64,000 nucleotides of DNA. Source: Thamnidium elegans. Taxonomy: Eukaryota > Mucoromycota > Mucoromycetes > Mucorales > Mucoraceae. The DNA lies in the NCBI GenBank assembly GCA_025201345.1, contig JAIXMG010000020.1, positions 372,001 to 436,000 on the forward strand, given 5' to 3'. Below are positions 53,883-64,000 of this stretch, piece by piece. Position 1 is the stretch's first letter, and every line of letters begins with the position of its first letter. Under the pieces are notes generated by a model that saw only the letters and a list, made by a program, of their open reading frames with translations, was not told where the DNA came from and searched no databases. The translations under genes and the position numbers were made by a program.

Positions 53883-55768
53883 ATGGCTAGTACCTTGTTA
53901 TTCGAAACCCATCCTATTTCAACCGAATCCCTTACACCCACTAGCGATTGCAATGAATCTACGCCGATACCAACCTTAAATGATACATTTCTCGCCAAGA
54001 CTGAAGACGCGTTTTTAATATTAAAAGATACATCCAATCTTTTACCTTCTCCTCCACCTCAAGAACTCGAACCCAAAAAAAGAAAGACCTTATCCGATAT
54101 AAAAGTAGAAGATGATTTAAACAAGCCACAACTTGGTTTGCTTCAAGTACCTAAAGATTGTAAGTGGTGTCAAAGGTGTGGAACTGTAGAAACGCCTAGA
54201 TGGCGATATGGACCGGGTGGTCCACTAAGGTAAATATGTAATACAAAAAGAAAACAACAACAACAAAAAAAGGTAACCTTTTTTTTTTGTAGTTTATGTA
54301 ACGCTTGTCATCTTCGTTGGAAAACAATAGGTAAACCAAAAGATGGATACAGTTCAACTACATTTCCTCCTCCGTTTTATAATATCCCAAAAAGAAAATA
54401 TGGTAAATCCAAAAAATTGAAAAAGTCTAAAAAGCGAGATGATAAAGAACACAAAATAATGAAATTACCATCTCCACCTCCACCTCCACCTCCACCTCCA
54501 CCGAAAGAATCAACTCCTTCTCCAACACCCGTGACTATACCTGGTACTTGTACACACTGTAATACAACCAATACTCCTTTATGGCGTAGAGGCCCCCACG
54601 GTTACCGAACGTAAGTTTTTTTTTTCTTCCTTGGTTACTATTTGTTAATTTAATTCTTTTTCCTATAGGCTTTGTAATGCCTGTGGATTAAAATGGTCCA
54701 AAGAACCCAACACTATCATTGAAAAGAAACCACCAAGCCAAGACTCCAAAAAGAGTCACTTACTTCATCATCAAAAGCAGTACATCAAACACGGTCTCTA
54801 TTCAGTGGAAACTCGTCTCGATACAAAAGATCCTCCTTGTGCATTTAAAATCAATTTACCTATTCATCACGGTGAATTCTTGATGTCCAAAGCAAAAGAG
54901 TTTGAGTTGCCCGCTGATATTTTACAAGAACGAGATTTGGGTTTAATTAAAGGTTTAATGGCAGATAGAGAACCTTTCTTTACCAGAATCAGATCAAATA
55001 TATTTGTGGAGAGAAAGCCACAGCATAGGTTAGATGAGCAGGCGGTTTGTCATTGTGCGCCACCAACGGAAAAGGATCAGTTTGGGTGTGGTGAGGATTG
55101 TATTAATAGGTACATAGAGGTGTTATATAAAGAGATACGTGTAAAAAGACTAACCCTCTTTTTGTAGAATGTTGTTTTACGAGTGTGATCCTAAATGCTG
55201 CCCTTGCGGTACCAAATGCTCTAACCAAAGGTTTCAACGCAAAGAAAGAAAAAAAGGATTACAAGTATTTCAAACAGACCATCGAGGTTGGGGACTTCGT
55301 ACCAATGTAGATATAAAAAAGGGAGACCTTGTTATTGAATACCGTGGAGAAATTATCTCGCACCAGTTATGTGAAGAAAGAATGTGTACAACCTACGTCA
55401 ATGAAAAGAACTTTTACTTTTTAGACTATTGTAATGGGGAAGTGATTGATGCTTGCTCAAAAGGAACTGAAGCTAGATTTATTAATCATAGCTGTGATCC
55501 TAATTGTCATATAGAAAAGTGGTAAATATTGCTATTTAAAAAAATTGCGTTTTGCTCATTCTACCTGTTATTTAGGTCGCTTAAAGGAGAATCGCATTAT
55601 GGCGTATTCGCTTCGAAAGATATCAATGCACATACTGAATTATTTTACGATTATAATTTCTCGACGTTTAATGGATCGGTTGAAAGTCAACAAAGATGTC
55701 ATTGTGGCAGTAGTTTGTGTAGAGGTACAATTGGCAAAAGAGCTTCTGGTATTGCTCGCGTAAAATAA
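53883..55768 (+). CDS. Double GATA zinc finger fused to AWS-SET-postSET histone methyltransferase
   Basis: Five exons (53883-54229, 54293-54610, 54669-55109, 55168-55521, 55576-55768) give 550 residues. GATA finger 1: Cys96, 99, 118, 121 (WRYGPGGP loop). After a basic and Pro-rich linker (nine Pro in a row), finger 2: Cys202, 205, 224, 227 (LWRRGPHGY loop). Both are C-x2-C-x18-C-x2-C. Then an AWS/pre-SET Cys cluster (CHCAPP...CGEDC...ECDPKCCPCGTKC), a SET domain with GWGLRT, YRGEII, RFINHSCDPNC and ELFYDYNF, and a post-SET CHCGSSLCRG. The SET type is ASH1/NSD-like, so H3K36 methylation is likely (inference). Exon 3 holds both the second half of finger 2 and the AWS start, so the fusion is not a mis-joined gene pair. 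Confidence 0.87.
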
Positions 55769-55925
55769 ATACGAAGGTTTCGAATAAATGTTTGAGCACA
55801 CTATTTTTTTTTTCTTTTTTTTTTTGGTCAGTTCTTGGGTAGTATCCCTTACAAGTAACTTGCTCATCTTCGTTTTTTGAATTTAATCCTGCCTCAAATC
55901 TAGCGCAGATAAAAGGCGCTTAAAA

Positions 55926-55932
55926 GTGACGT
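55926..55932 (+). promoter_or_regulatory. CRE-like half palindrome before LEO1
   Basis: TGACGTC, ~70 bp before the LEO1 ATG, in a short intergenic region of 231 bp; a match to fungal ATF/CREB sites. Motif match only. Confidence 0.3.
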
Positions 55933-55999
55933 CGCTTTTGCTGTTTATTTCCCTTTCTCTCTTTCTCTTTTTTTTTTCTTTTTTTTATTCTTTAGTATA

Positions 56000-57536
56000 A
56001 TGTCATACGGCGACGATAACGAAAGTGCTTCTGATCACGACTTTGGAGATCTCTTTGGTTCCGAAGACGAAGCCTCAGATATTGATGATGGACGTTCTCA
56101 ATCGTCTGTAGAAGATAATAACCCATCGCCTGTTGCCGTATCACCACCACAACAACAACAACAACCACAACCTACAAATAAATCAAACGATCTCGATAAC
56201 TTATTTGGTAGTGATGACGAATCGGAATCAGAAGAAGAAGATAAAAGACAAACATTAAAACAAAGAAGGTTTTTTTTTTATAAAAGAAAACTTTTTAATT
56301 TATTTTTTAACTCATTTTCATGTTAAAACTAGTCGCCTCGAATCGTCTGAAGACGAAGATACCAGAAGCCCCGCAAGATATGAAGAGGAAGAAAGAGAAG
56401 AGTATGATGAATACGATGATCAGTCGAATAAAAAACAACGCGTTGAAGTATCGCTTGAAATGCCTCAATTACCTGTACCTTACAGTGATAATAATAAGGT
56501 AACAAAAAAAAAGACTTTATATATGCTTATATTTTGTTAACTTTGTTGATATATAGTATTATTTAGCAAAATTACCGCGTTTTTTGGATATAGAAGTCAA
56601 TCCGTTCGTACCATCCGAATTTGAAGTTCAAATCGAAGAAGGTTTAACTGCTGTACAAGAACAAGAAGCAATCCGTGAGCAAATCGAAAGTATAATCCGA
56701 TGGAGACGAGTAAGAAAAAACGGTATGGAGGTAAGTTTTTTTTTTTTTGCTTAAAAAGATCCCCTTTTAAAAAAAACCCCCCTTCTCTCTATTTTCTTTA
56801 GACAATGGAATCCAATGCGCATATTGTAGAATGGGAAGATGGTAGAAAATCATTAATGTTAGGTGAAGAATGTTTTGATATTGGTACAAAGCCCATTGGA
56901 GTAGACGACCATTCATTTTTATTAGCACATCAAACAGGTTCTGGTGCCTTAGAAAGCCAAACCGAATTCACAGATATAATGGCATTTATGCCCAGCGGTC
57001 TCACCAGTGATACGCATCGTAACTTGACCGCTCAAATCGCAGATAAGCAAGTCAAGAAGAACAAAACCAAAATGTTCTTTACTGAAAAGGATCCTGAGTT
57101 AATGAAGCAAGAGCTCGAGTCGCAAGAAAACGAACGTTTGAAGGCTCAAAAGAAATTAGAATTGCAGCGTAGAAAGGTCGATATGCGCTACGGAGACGCG
57201 ACAAGCAGTCGTCGAAACCATGATTTCGGTGACTATGATACCGCTGATTATCCTTCTCGTAATGCGGCCGGCAGTCAGGCCCAAGACAGATACGAAGACG
57301 ATTTTGTTGTTGATGATGATGAGTATGATGAAGAGGAAGAAAGATCGAGAGAGAACAGGTTGGCTCAAGTAAAGAAATCAGGTATGGATAAGTATGCCAA
57401 ACGGTCTCGTTATAGTGATGATGAGGAAGAGGAAGAAGAAGATGCGGATTATGGTAACGATGATGATGACGAAGAAGAAGAAATCATCGTTAGAAGACAT
57501 AAGCGTAACCGTATCATGAGTGATGAAGATGAGTAA
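56000..57536 (+). CDS. LEO1: Leo1, Paf1 complex subunit
   Basis: Four exons (56000-56268, 56333-56498, 56557-56730, 56802-57536) give 447 residues. Leo1 is part of the Paf1 elongation complex that travels with RNA polymerase II. An acidic Ser/Asp N-terminus (DLFGSEDEASD and DNLFGSDDESESEEE) is followed by the conserved core: RVEVSLEMPQLPVPY, AKLPRFLDIEVNPFVP, RWRRVRKNGMETMESNAHIV, WEDGRKSLMLGEECFDI and LAHQTGSGALESQTEF. The C-terminus is acidic, then basic (IVRRHKRNR). Intron 1 has an atypical GTTTTT donor. Family identity is clear. Confidence 0.94.
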
Positions 57537-58082
57537 ACCCCTCTCCCTCTTAAAACCCAATTTATTGCCAATAAAAAAAAATAAAAACATTCGTATAATA
57601 TTCTGTTCTGTGTAATAATGTCATCGAGGCACTGAATAATTTAATTGTATTGTATATTGTGGTTTACTTGAGCCATTTGGAAAGGAAAATATATCAATTA
57701 AAAGAGCTCTTTGGCATCCCTGTTTTGAGAGTTTAAATTACGCATCGCGAAAAAAAAAAGAATTAGGCGTATTAATTAAAATAATATAGCGTATTGGCAA
57801 TGTAATATATAAAACTTTTGACACTACCAATACTATAGATTTCTAATACATCTTATATACCCCTCATAACAATTAGCTTTTGTTTTCAATGACAAAAGGA
57901 GTATCCAAGATAGAAAATGATTTTTAAAAAGAAATAATTACAATAAATTTTCTATGTACAATTTAGAATTAAATTTCCATAATAACTAGCTCTCTTTTAT
58001 CTTATTTTTTTTTTCGCACACACTTTGCATTCTCGTGGACCAATTTACTTTTCTTAAATCACTGTTTATTTGCAAAACACAA
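57537..58082. other. LEO1 3' flank up to the retroelement nest
   Basis: 546 bp, AT-rich, nothing recognisable; no tRNA gene seen next to this nest. Confidence 0.55.
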
Positions 58083-58903
58083 GGTTACACGAACTACCAC
58101 TTTCTGATAAAATAATGTTAATAAGGATCGTCCTTGTTGACCTAGTACCAAAAATCAAACCTTCATGGTTGTTATAAATTTAAAAACCTAATAATTAATA
58201 ATATAAATACCTCCAACTTTTATTTAATAAAATGCAGGTCACTTTTTGTAAACAATTTAATCTTAACTTATAAAAGACCTTAAAACCAAGCTCTTTTATT
58301 TTATCTTTATTCTTTACTTTATTTGCATTTGAATTTCTTCAGATCTTACTTTCCATTATACTTTTTACCTAAGTCTTTTATTCTACTTATAAAACAGGAA
58401 ATGGTGCTCATTTTCCTTACTATTCCCATATTATAGTCATTTTATACTGTTACATAGTGACTTACAACTTTTGTGGTGTCACAAATCCGAGAAGGAAGCT
58501 CGTTGAAGAGGATCCTCCTTAACAAGGATTGTCTTTTTAAACTTTAACTTAAAATAATACCTTTTTTGTAATAATCTAAATAACCATCAAAAAAATCATA
58601 CTCTAATAAAAATTAATTCATTTTGTTTATAATTTAATCTTATACTTCTTTAACTTATAAAAGATCTCTTAACTAGCTCTTTTATTCATCTCTTTATTCT
58701 CTATTTTATTTTATACTTGAATTCCCTTGGATCTTACTTTCCATTGTACTTTTTTCCAAAACCCTTTATTTTCTTTATTTACTTAAGTCGTTCTACTTAT
58801 AAAACAGGAACTGGTGCTCACTTAAACTTACTATTACCTATTACCTTTTATTTTATTTCTCTACCGCATCCCATATTCTAACAACACTATCGATTGATTA
58901 ACA
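58083..58903 (+). mobile_element. Old solo LTR (subfamily B) interrupted by another LTR
   Basis: The left part (58083-58447) and right end (58884-58903, acactatcgattgattaaca) together match the subfamily B LTR at 58930. The terminal TG has mutated to GG. The interruption is the subfamily A LTR at 58448-58883. Confidence 0.8.
58448..58883 (+). mobile_element. Solo LTR (subfamily A) nested in the subfamily B LTR
   Basis: 436 bp, TGTTACATAG...CTAACA. Flanks ATAC and ACAC differ at one of four positions, consistent with a decayed 4-bp target duplication. Differs from the intact element's LTR by substitutions and small deletions. Confidence 0.8.
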
Positions 58904-59526
58904 ATAAATAGCAACTAACTCGAGTGTAATGTTACACAAACTACCTCTTTCTGATAAAATAATGTTAACAAGGATCGTCCTTGTTGTCCTAACACAAGAA
59001 ATCAAACCTCCATGGTTGTTATAAATTTAAAAACCTAATTAAGAAAACTAAAAATGATATAAATACCTTCAACTTTTATTTAATAAAATATAATTCACTT
59101 TTTGTAAACAATTTAATCTTATACTTCCTTTATTTTATAAAAGACCTTTAAAATCAAGCTCTTTTATTTTATCTTTATTACTTTATTTTATTTTGTACTT
59201 GAATTCCCTTGGATCTTACTTTCCATTGTACTTTTTACCTAAATCTTTTATTCTACTTTATTATTTAAGTCGTTCTACTTATAAAACAGGAACTGGTGCT
59301 CACTTTTCTTACTATTACCTTATTATACTCTTTTTACACTTTACCACACTATCGATTGATTAACACGTGGTGCTCACTAACAGGGTATTTCATTTACTAT
59401 TTCTGATTCAAATCTATCTCAAGAACTTTTACTTTACGTTTGGGTCGTACATTTTTCAATATTACTACCTTTGAACACTTTTTACTTTTAATAATCTACT
59501 TACATAACTACTACAAAAACTCAAAA

Positions 59527-60708
59527 ATGAACGATCAAGCTGTGTTGGCAAACATCAATTCATTCAACCACTCAACTAATGCGTATGCTGAAACTAACTC
59601 TGGTTATCTCTTCCCTTCAAGAAAGATGGCTATTATTGAATTCGCTGGTGCTGAAGGTGAAGACTTTAGAAATTTTGAAGAAACTCTGGAATCTTACTTT
59701 GCTATGCAAAATATTACTGCCGATGCTCGTAAACTGCTTATTTTGCGTGCTCAACTTAGAAGAACTGCTAAGAACTTTTTCGAAAGAAGACTCTCTCGTG
59801 AACCTACTTTAGAACAAGGTCTTACTTATCAAGAAGCTATTGAATTACTCAAAGCGGAATATATTACTACTGAACTTATTACTCGTTATACTATTGGATT
59901 TAACATGCTTGCTCAAGGAAAAGAAGAACATCCAAAAACTTTTCTGGGTCGCTTGCAAGAAGCTGCTGAATTAGCTGAACTGGAAGATGCAGAACAACAA
60001 ATCAAGATTCGATTCCAAGTTGGACTTTTACCTGAAATCCGCAAATTTTGTATCTTGAACTCTGCTGTATCCTTTAATGATTATTTAACTAAGGCTGAAG
60101 GCTGGTGGAATGCTGAGAAACCTCGCTCAATTTCTATGAAGAATAGTCCTTTTTCGCCCCGTGACATTGATAATTCATTTGTTGCTGAAACTTCCGCTAA
60201 ACCTATTCTATCTTTTGGTAAACTACCTTCAGGAACTGATTTTTCTGTTATGGATGTCTCTAGCCAACTGAATACTGCTTTATCCAAATTGGGAAGTGAC
60301 CGTAATGCTTTGAAGCAAGTAATTGCTACATTGCAAACGTTAGATCTTCATCATATGGAAAGTCAGAATACAGTGACTGGAACTTCTCAAAACACGAATC
60401 ATCAGACTGAGAATTTAGATATCAAAGAAATGATTAGACAAGTTATGCAAGAAGAATTCAAAAAACAAAATGGTACCAATATTAATAATAATAATTATCA
60501 AAGAGGAAATAATTATAATAATCGTCGGTATAACAACGACCATTATTCTGAAAGAAGAAATGATTATTCTCGTGGAGGTGATTCTCGTAACTACAACAAT
60601 GGTAATCAAAACCAAAGAAATAATAACAACAATTACGACAATGGCAACAATCAGAGGAATGAAAATACAAACACCAACTCTGACAACACCAACCAGTCAA
60701 AAAACTAA
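59527..60708 (+). CDS. gag: Gag of the second element
   Basis: 393 residues, open throughout. Same layout as the first Gag: capsid-like core (IEFAGAEGEDFRNFEETLE, LGRLQEAAELAELEDAEQQI), helix DIKEMIRQVMQEEFKKQ, and an Asn/Arg-rich tail without a zinc knuckle (NNYNNRRYNNDHYSERRNDY). The N-terminal ~20 residues differ most from the first copy. It ends at the slippery site. Confidence 0.9.
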   Translation: MNDQAVLANINSFNHSTNAYAETNSGYLFPSRKMAIIEFAGAEGEDFRNFEETLESYFAMQNITADARKLLILRAQLRRTAKNFFERRLSREPTLEQGLTYQEAIELLKAEYITTELITRYTIGFNMLAQGKEEHPKTFLGRLQEAAELAELEDAEQQIKIRFQVGLLPEIRKFCILNSAVSFNDYLTKAEGWWNAEKPRSISMKNSPFSPRDIDNSFVAETSAKPILSFGKLPSGTDFSVMDVSSQLNTALSKLGSDRNALKQVIATLQTLDLHHMESQNTVTGTSQNTNHQTENLDIKEMIRQVMQEEFKKQNGTNINNNNYQRGNNYNNRRYNNDHYSERRNDYSRGGDSRNYNNGNQNQRNNNNNYDNGNNQRNENTNTNSDNTNQSKN

Positions 60709-60741
60709 TCGGGTCGGCTGCTCTTACGAATGGTCAGTCGA
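60699..60741 (+). promoter_or_regulatory. -1 frameshift signal of the second element
   Basis: A-AAA-AAC at 60699-60705 followed by TAA. The stem TCGGCTG (60714-60720) pairs with CAGTCGA (60735-60741), with one G-U in place of the A-U in the other element. The loop is 14 nt against 17 nt. Confidence 0.8.
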
Positions 60742-63520
60742 ACGCCCCTAACAACAATAAAAAATCCATTCCCCTTGAGAACTCTTCCTCGACACATCTT
60801 ACAACAATGCTTACTGATGAAAACGAAGAAGATGACCAAGATCTTTATGCTTCGGTTCGTGCTATACATCCACCTGTGGTACAAACTTCTAAACCTTATG
60901 CTCGTCCAAGCTCCTCAAAACCTGCACCTACTCGAAAAGGGAAAGAACGCGAAACTCCTTTGCCTACTTATGATTCAACTATTGCCGATATGGATATGAC
61001 TATGGATAACCCTACAATTATATCTCCTAATCAACCTATTATAAAACCTGCTAAACCAAGAAGGAAAAGAGTAATTCCTAAATTAAATTTTGATATTGTT
61101 TCTACTGTATTTGATCAAAATTCTAATATTCCAGTTGGTGAATTACTCAAGATCTCACCTATTGTGAAACGTCAATTTGTCAATGCTTTAAAAACACCAA
61201 GACAACCTAAAGTATCAATAGTTGCGCCTGGATCCTCATCAACTACAGCTACTATCCAAGATTTATCGTTTGTAGAAGATGACGATGAAGACACTACTGC
61301 TATTTACACTGATTTCGTCATCAATGGATTTAAAATCAAAACTCTAATTGATGGTGGTGCTGCAAAGACTTGTATGTCTCGAGAATTAGTAGAAAAACTT
61401 GGATTACAAATCGATTCACCTAGCCAAAGTATATTTACCCTAGGAAATAGTACCAAACAACGTGGACTTGGATTGATCTACGATGTACCCATCAAAGCCG
61501 GAGGTGTTATTACTATACCTGGAAGTATTGAAGTTCTACCTGCTACACCAACTCCTTTAATCATTGGAAACAACTGGTTAAACCGTGCAAAGGCTGTAGT
61601 CGATTATAAACAGAAACTATTATCGGTTACATATAAAGGAAGAATGGCAGAGATACCCATTAATTTCTTTAAAACAACTAAAGGACCTATTATTCCAAGC
61701 TGTAACAAAAAATACCTACAAAAAGTTATGGAACCTCAAATAAAAACTATTGTAGAGGATGAAGATGATACTCATGACGACTTTGAAACTGATTCAACTG
61801 AGGAATATACAGATGATGATACTATTAGTGAACAAAGTTCAACCAGTGATGACGACGAAGCTTATTTCAACGACGATGCTGAAAGCTCAAACAAGAAAGT
61901 ATCGTTTAGCATGGTAGAAAGAAATTTTAAAGGTGATCTTTTCACTATCGTCCCTGAACCTGAAATAGAAACTTATCAACGTTCTGACGATGATGTGGAA
62001 GCTAACGGATATGATCTAACGCTAATCGACATAGATCCACCAAAAATTGAAGATTCAAATATAAGCGAAACTTCAAGATCTATTCTAACGGTTGATCAAA
62101 AAGAAAAAATTCAAATGGGAGAAATTGATGACAATATTAAACAACAATTTCTAAATTTAATCAACAATTATCAAGATGTGTTTGACTGGAATAACGACAC
62201 ACTCGGATGTACACCATTAATAAAACATCGAATTATCACAGAAGATGTGCCACCTATACGCAGTCGTCCTTATAGAATGTGCCCTGCTGAAATTGAAAGC
62301 TTAAAAAATGAATTAAATAAATTAAGTGATCTAGGAGTGATTCGACCTTCCAACAGCCCTTGGAGCTCACCTATTATTCTAGTAAAGAAAAAAGATAATA
62401 GCTATAGATTAGTTATAGATTATCGAAAATTAAATGCTATCACAAAAAAGGACGCCTATGCTTTACCAAGAATTGAAACTTTATTGGACACGTTAGGAAA
62501 TGCTTCTATCTTCTCGGCCCTGGATATGCGAAGCGGTTTTTATCAAGTAGCTCTCGCTGAAGATTCTATTGAAAAAAGTGCTTTCGCCACTGCACAGCTA
62601 GGCCAATGGGAATTCTCGCGCATGCCAATGGGTTTGTGTAACTCTGTGGGGACTTTCCAAAGGATGGTAGATCTAGTATTCAAAGATTTAATCAACAAAT
62701 CTCTTGTCGCTTATATAGATGACTTAAATTGTTTCTCAAAAACTCACGAAAACCATTTAATCGACTTGGAAAAATTGTTTAACTGTGTTCGAGTTGCCAA
62801 CTTAAAGCTAAACATTACGAAATGCTTTTTCTTCAAGGACAAACTGAACTTTCTAGGCTACATAATTACTAAAGATGGTTTAGAGACTGATCCTGCTAAA
62901 ATAGAAAAAGTCAAAAATTTTCCTACACCTACTACAGTTACCCAGATAAAGAGTTTTATTGGAATTGCTTCGTACTACAGACGATTTATTAATCAATTTG
63001 CCGCTATTGCAAGACCTTTACATAACCTAACAAAAAAAGGACAAAAACACCTGGAATCAAGAATCTTTTAGAAAGCTTTTTTAAACAACTAAAAAAAAAG
63101 GCTTTAACCAGTACACCGGTACTTATTAGGCCAAACTTCGACAAGCCTTTCGTGTTGGTTACAGACGCAAGTAGAGTGGGAATTGGATGCGTACTTACTC
63201 AATTAGATGATGATGGACACGAGCATCCTATACAGTATATTAGTAGAGGCTTGAGAGGTCCCGAATTAAATTATGGTGTATCAAAATTAGAAGGTCTCGC
63301 TATTGTCTGGGCTGTTAAGATATTTAGACCATATCTCTTGGGAAAACGTTTTACTATCATAACTGATCACGCTGCTCTCAATGGTTTGTTAAAATCACAA
63401 GAACCAACAGGAATTCTCGCCAGATGGATAACTATATTAAATGAATATGAATTTGAAGTAAAATACCGACCTGGAAGAGTTAATGAAAGTGCCGACTTCT
63501 TGTCTAGAATTGGAAATTAG
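60708..63520 (+). pseudogene. pol: Frameshifted pol of the second element
   Basis: Protease (LIDGGAAKTCMS) and reverse transcriptase (with YIDD) are open to 63071. There, A-run length changes (about 63040-63095) shift the frame; RNase H resumes in another frame at about 63152 (VTDASRVGIG to RPGRVNESADFLSRIGN). The defect falls between RT and RNase H, so this copy cannot make full Pol itself. Confidence 0.88.
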
Positions 63521-63576
63521 CACAACAATAACAATAAAAGTCCAACTATTCACTGAACGACGTAAAAAGCTACTGT

Positions 63577-63612
<36 letters not shown>

Positions 63613-63765
63613 ATTGAAAATCCTTGGAAAAACAATACAAAACCAACTTAAAAACAATCTATCCACCAAATATAATTTATCATCAAATATTATTAATTAT
63701 TAAACTTAACCAATCATAACAACTAATTAAATAAAACTCAACTCAAATCAAATAAACTGACAACA
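63521..63765 (+). other. Non-coding leader between pol and integrase, with A34 run
   Basis: 245 bp, very A-rich, containing 34 A in a row (63578-63611) and ending ...gacaaca before the integrase ATG. It corresponds in position to 28675-28889 of the intact element, with little alignable sequence besides A-richness. Confidence 0.65.
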
Positions 63766-64000
63766 ATGGATAACACAACAATTATATTACTCAAAGCTTA
63801 CCTAACGAATCTGCAGGTACCTGACCTCGCAGATTCCGACCAACAAAAATTCTTACTAAAGCAATCTAAGAACTATACGCTATTAAACAACAAATTATAT
63901 CGGTGCAATTTTGACACTTATCAACATAGAATAGTATTAAATCAATCTGAAGCAATAGAAGCTTTATATTTGGCACATCAACATCCTTTAGGAGGACACT
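63766..64000 (+). CDS. Integrase ORF start, second element (cut by window end)
   Basis: 78 codons visible from the ATG, same start as the first copy's integrase (LLKAYLTNL..P), up to the zinc-binding HQHPLGGH. Open to the edge. Confidence 0.85.
   Translation, partial: MDNTTIILLKAYLTNLQVPDLADSDQQKFLLKQSKNYTLLNNKLYRCNFDTYQHRIVLNQSEAIEALYLAHQHPLGGH

Larger units (their letters stand above)
58930..64000 (+). mobile_element. Second Ty3/Gypsy element, subfamily B, frameshifted, continues past the window
   Basis: 5' LTR 58930-59365 (436 bp), then CG and an identical 18-nt primer-binding site (59368-59385), gag (59527-60708), -1 frameshift signal, pol (to 63520, broken near 63040-63150), an A-rich leader with 34 consecutive A (63578-63611), and the beginning of the integrase ORF (63766 on). 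The organisation equals that of the intact element. The 3' LTR lies outside the window. Confidence 0.92.

Noticed and set aside
53883..55768. GATA factor and SET gene as two separate neighbours
   Set aside because: A single exon contains part of finger 2 and the AWS start, all phases agree, and there is no stop or start between them.

Overview
The window looks like nuclear DNA of a filamentous fungus, most likely an early-diverging lineage such as Mucoromycota (inference). It is AT-rich and holds many short GT-AG introns. It also encodes a Chs7-type chitin synthase chaperone, a fungal alpha-aminoadipate lysine enzyme (homocitrate synthase), an NDUFA4-like subunit that yeasts lack, and Ty3/Gypsy retrotransposons. 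Nothing bacterial is present. All exon joins were read by hand from splice signals and reading frame, so individual boundaries may be off by a few bases.

Region 1 (1-23 kb) is a compact housekeeping stretch. It holds the 3' half of TRA1 (SAGA/NuA4 scaffold), an NDUFA4/MLRQ-like mitochondrial protein, homocitrate synthase, a four-BRCT Brc1/Rtt107-like repair scaffold, PRP39 (U1 snRNP), an MFS sugar porter, YPT1/Rab1, a membrane-anchored GH5 exo-beta-1,3-glucanase, an NTF2/SigF-like protein and a probably myristoylated SAM methyltransferase whose SAM motif lies in a 19-nt exon.

Region 2 (23.3-35.3 kb) is a retrotransposon cluster around tRNA-Cys(GCA) and tRNA-Ile(AAU). One full-length Ty3/Gypsy element (24008-31306) has LTRs that read identical, is flanked by a 4-bp duplication (ACAT), and sits in the end of an older solo LTR that has its own 4-bp duplication (TTAT). 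Gag and pol are joined by a canonical -1 frameshift signal. Integrase is a separate ORF. The primer-binding site matches the tRNA-Ile gene found 2 kb away. Several solo LTRs and an antisense gag relic follow.

Region 3 (35.3-58 kb) holds a nicotianamine-synthase-like gene, a YANK/STK32-type kinase, an acidic-repeat protein, ATP10, a TMF/Sgm1 golgin, an unrecognised seven-exon gene, an MRS2-type Mg2+ channel, a universal stress protein, a CHS7-like chaperone, a small unknown protein, a fusion of two GATA zinc fingers to an AWS-SET-postSET methyltransferase, and LEO1 of the Paf1 complex. TRA1, the SET protein and LEO1 all act on transcribed chromatin; their closeness here is probably coincidental.

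Region 4 (58-64 kb) holds another nest of LTRs and a second, frameshifted element of the same superfamily that runs off the right edge. The observations I rate highest are the GATA-SET fusion, the separate integrase ORF with its long unknown tail, and the frameshift signal kept in both elements.
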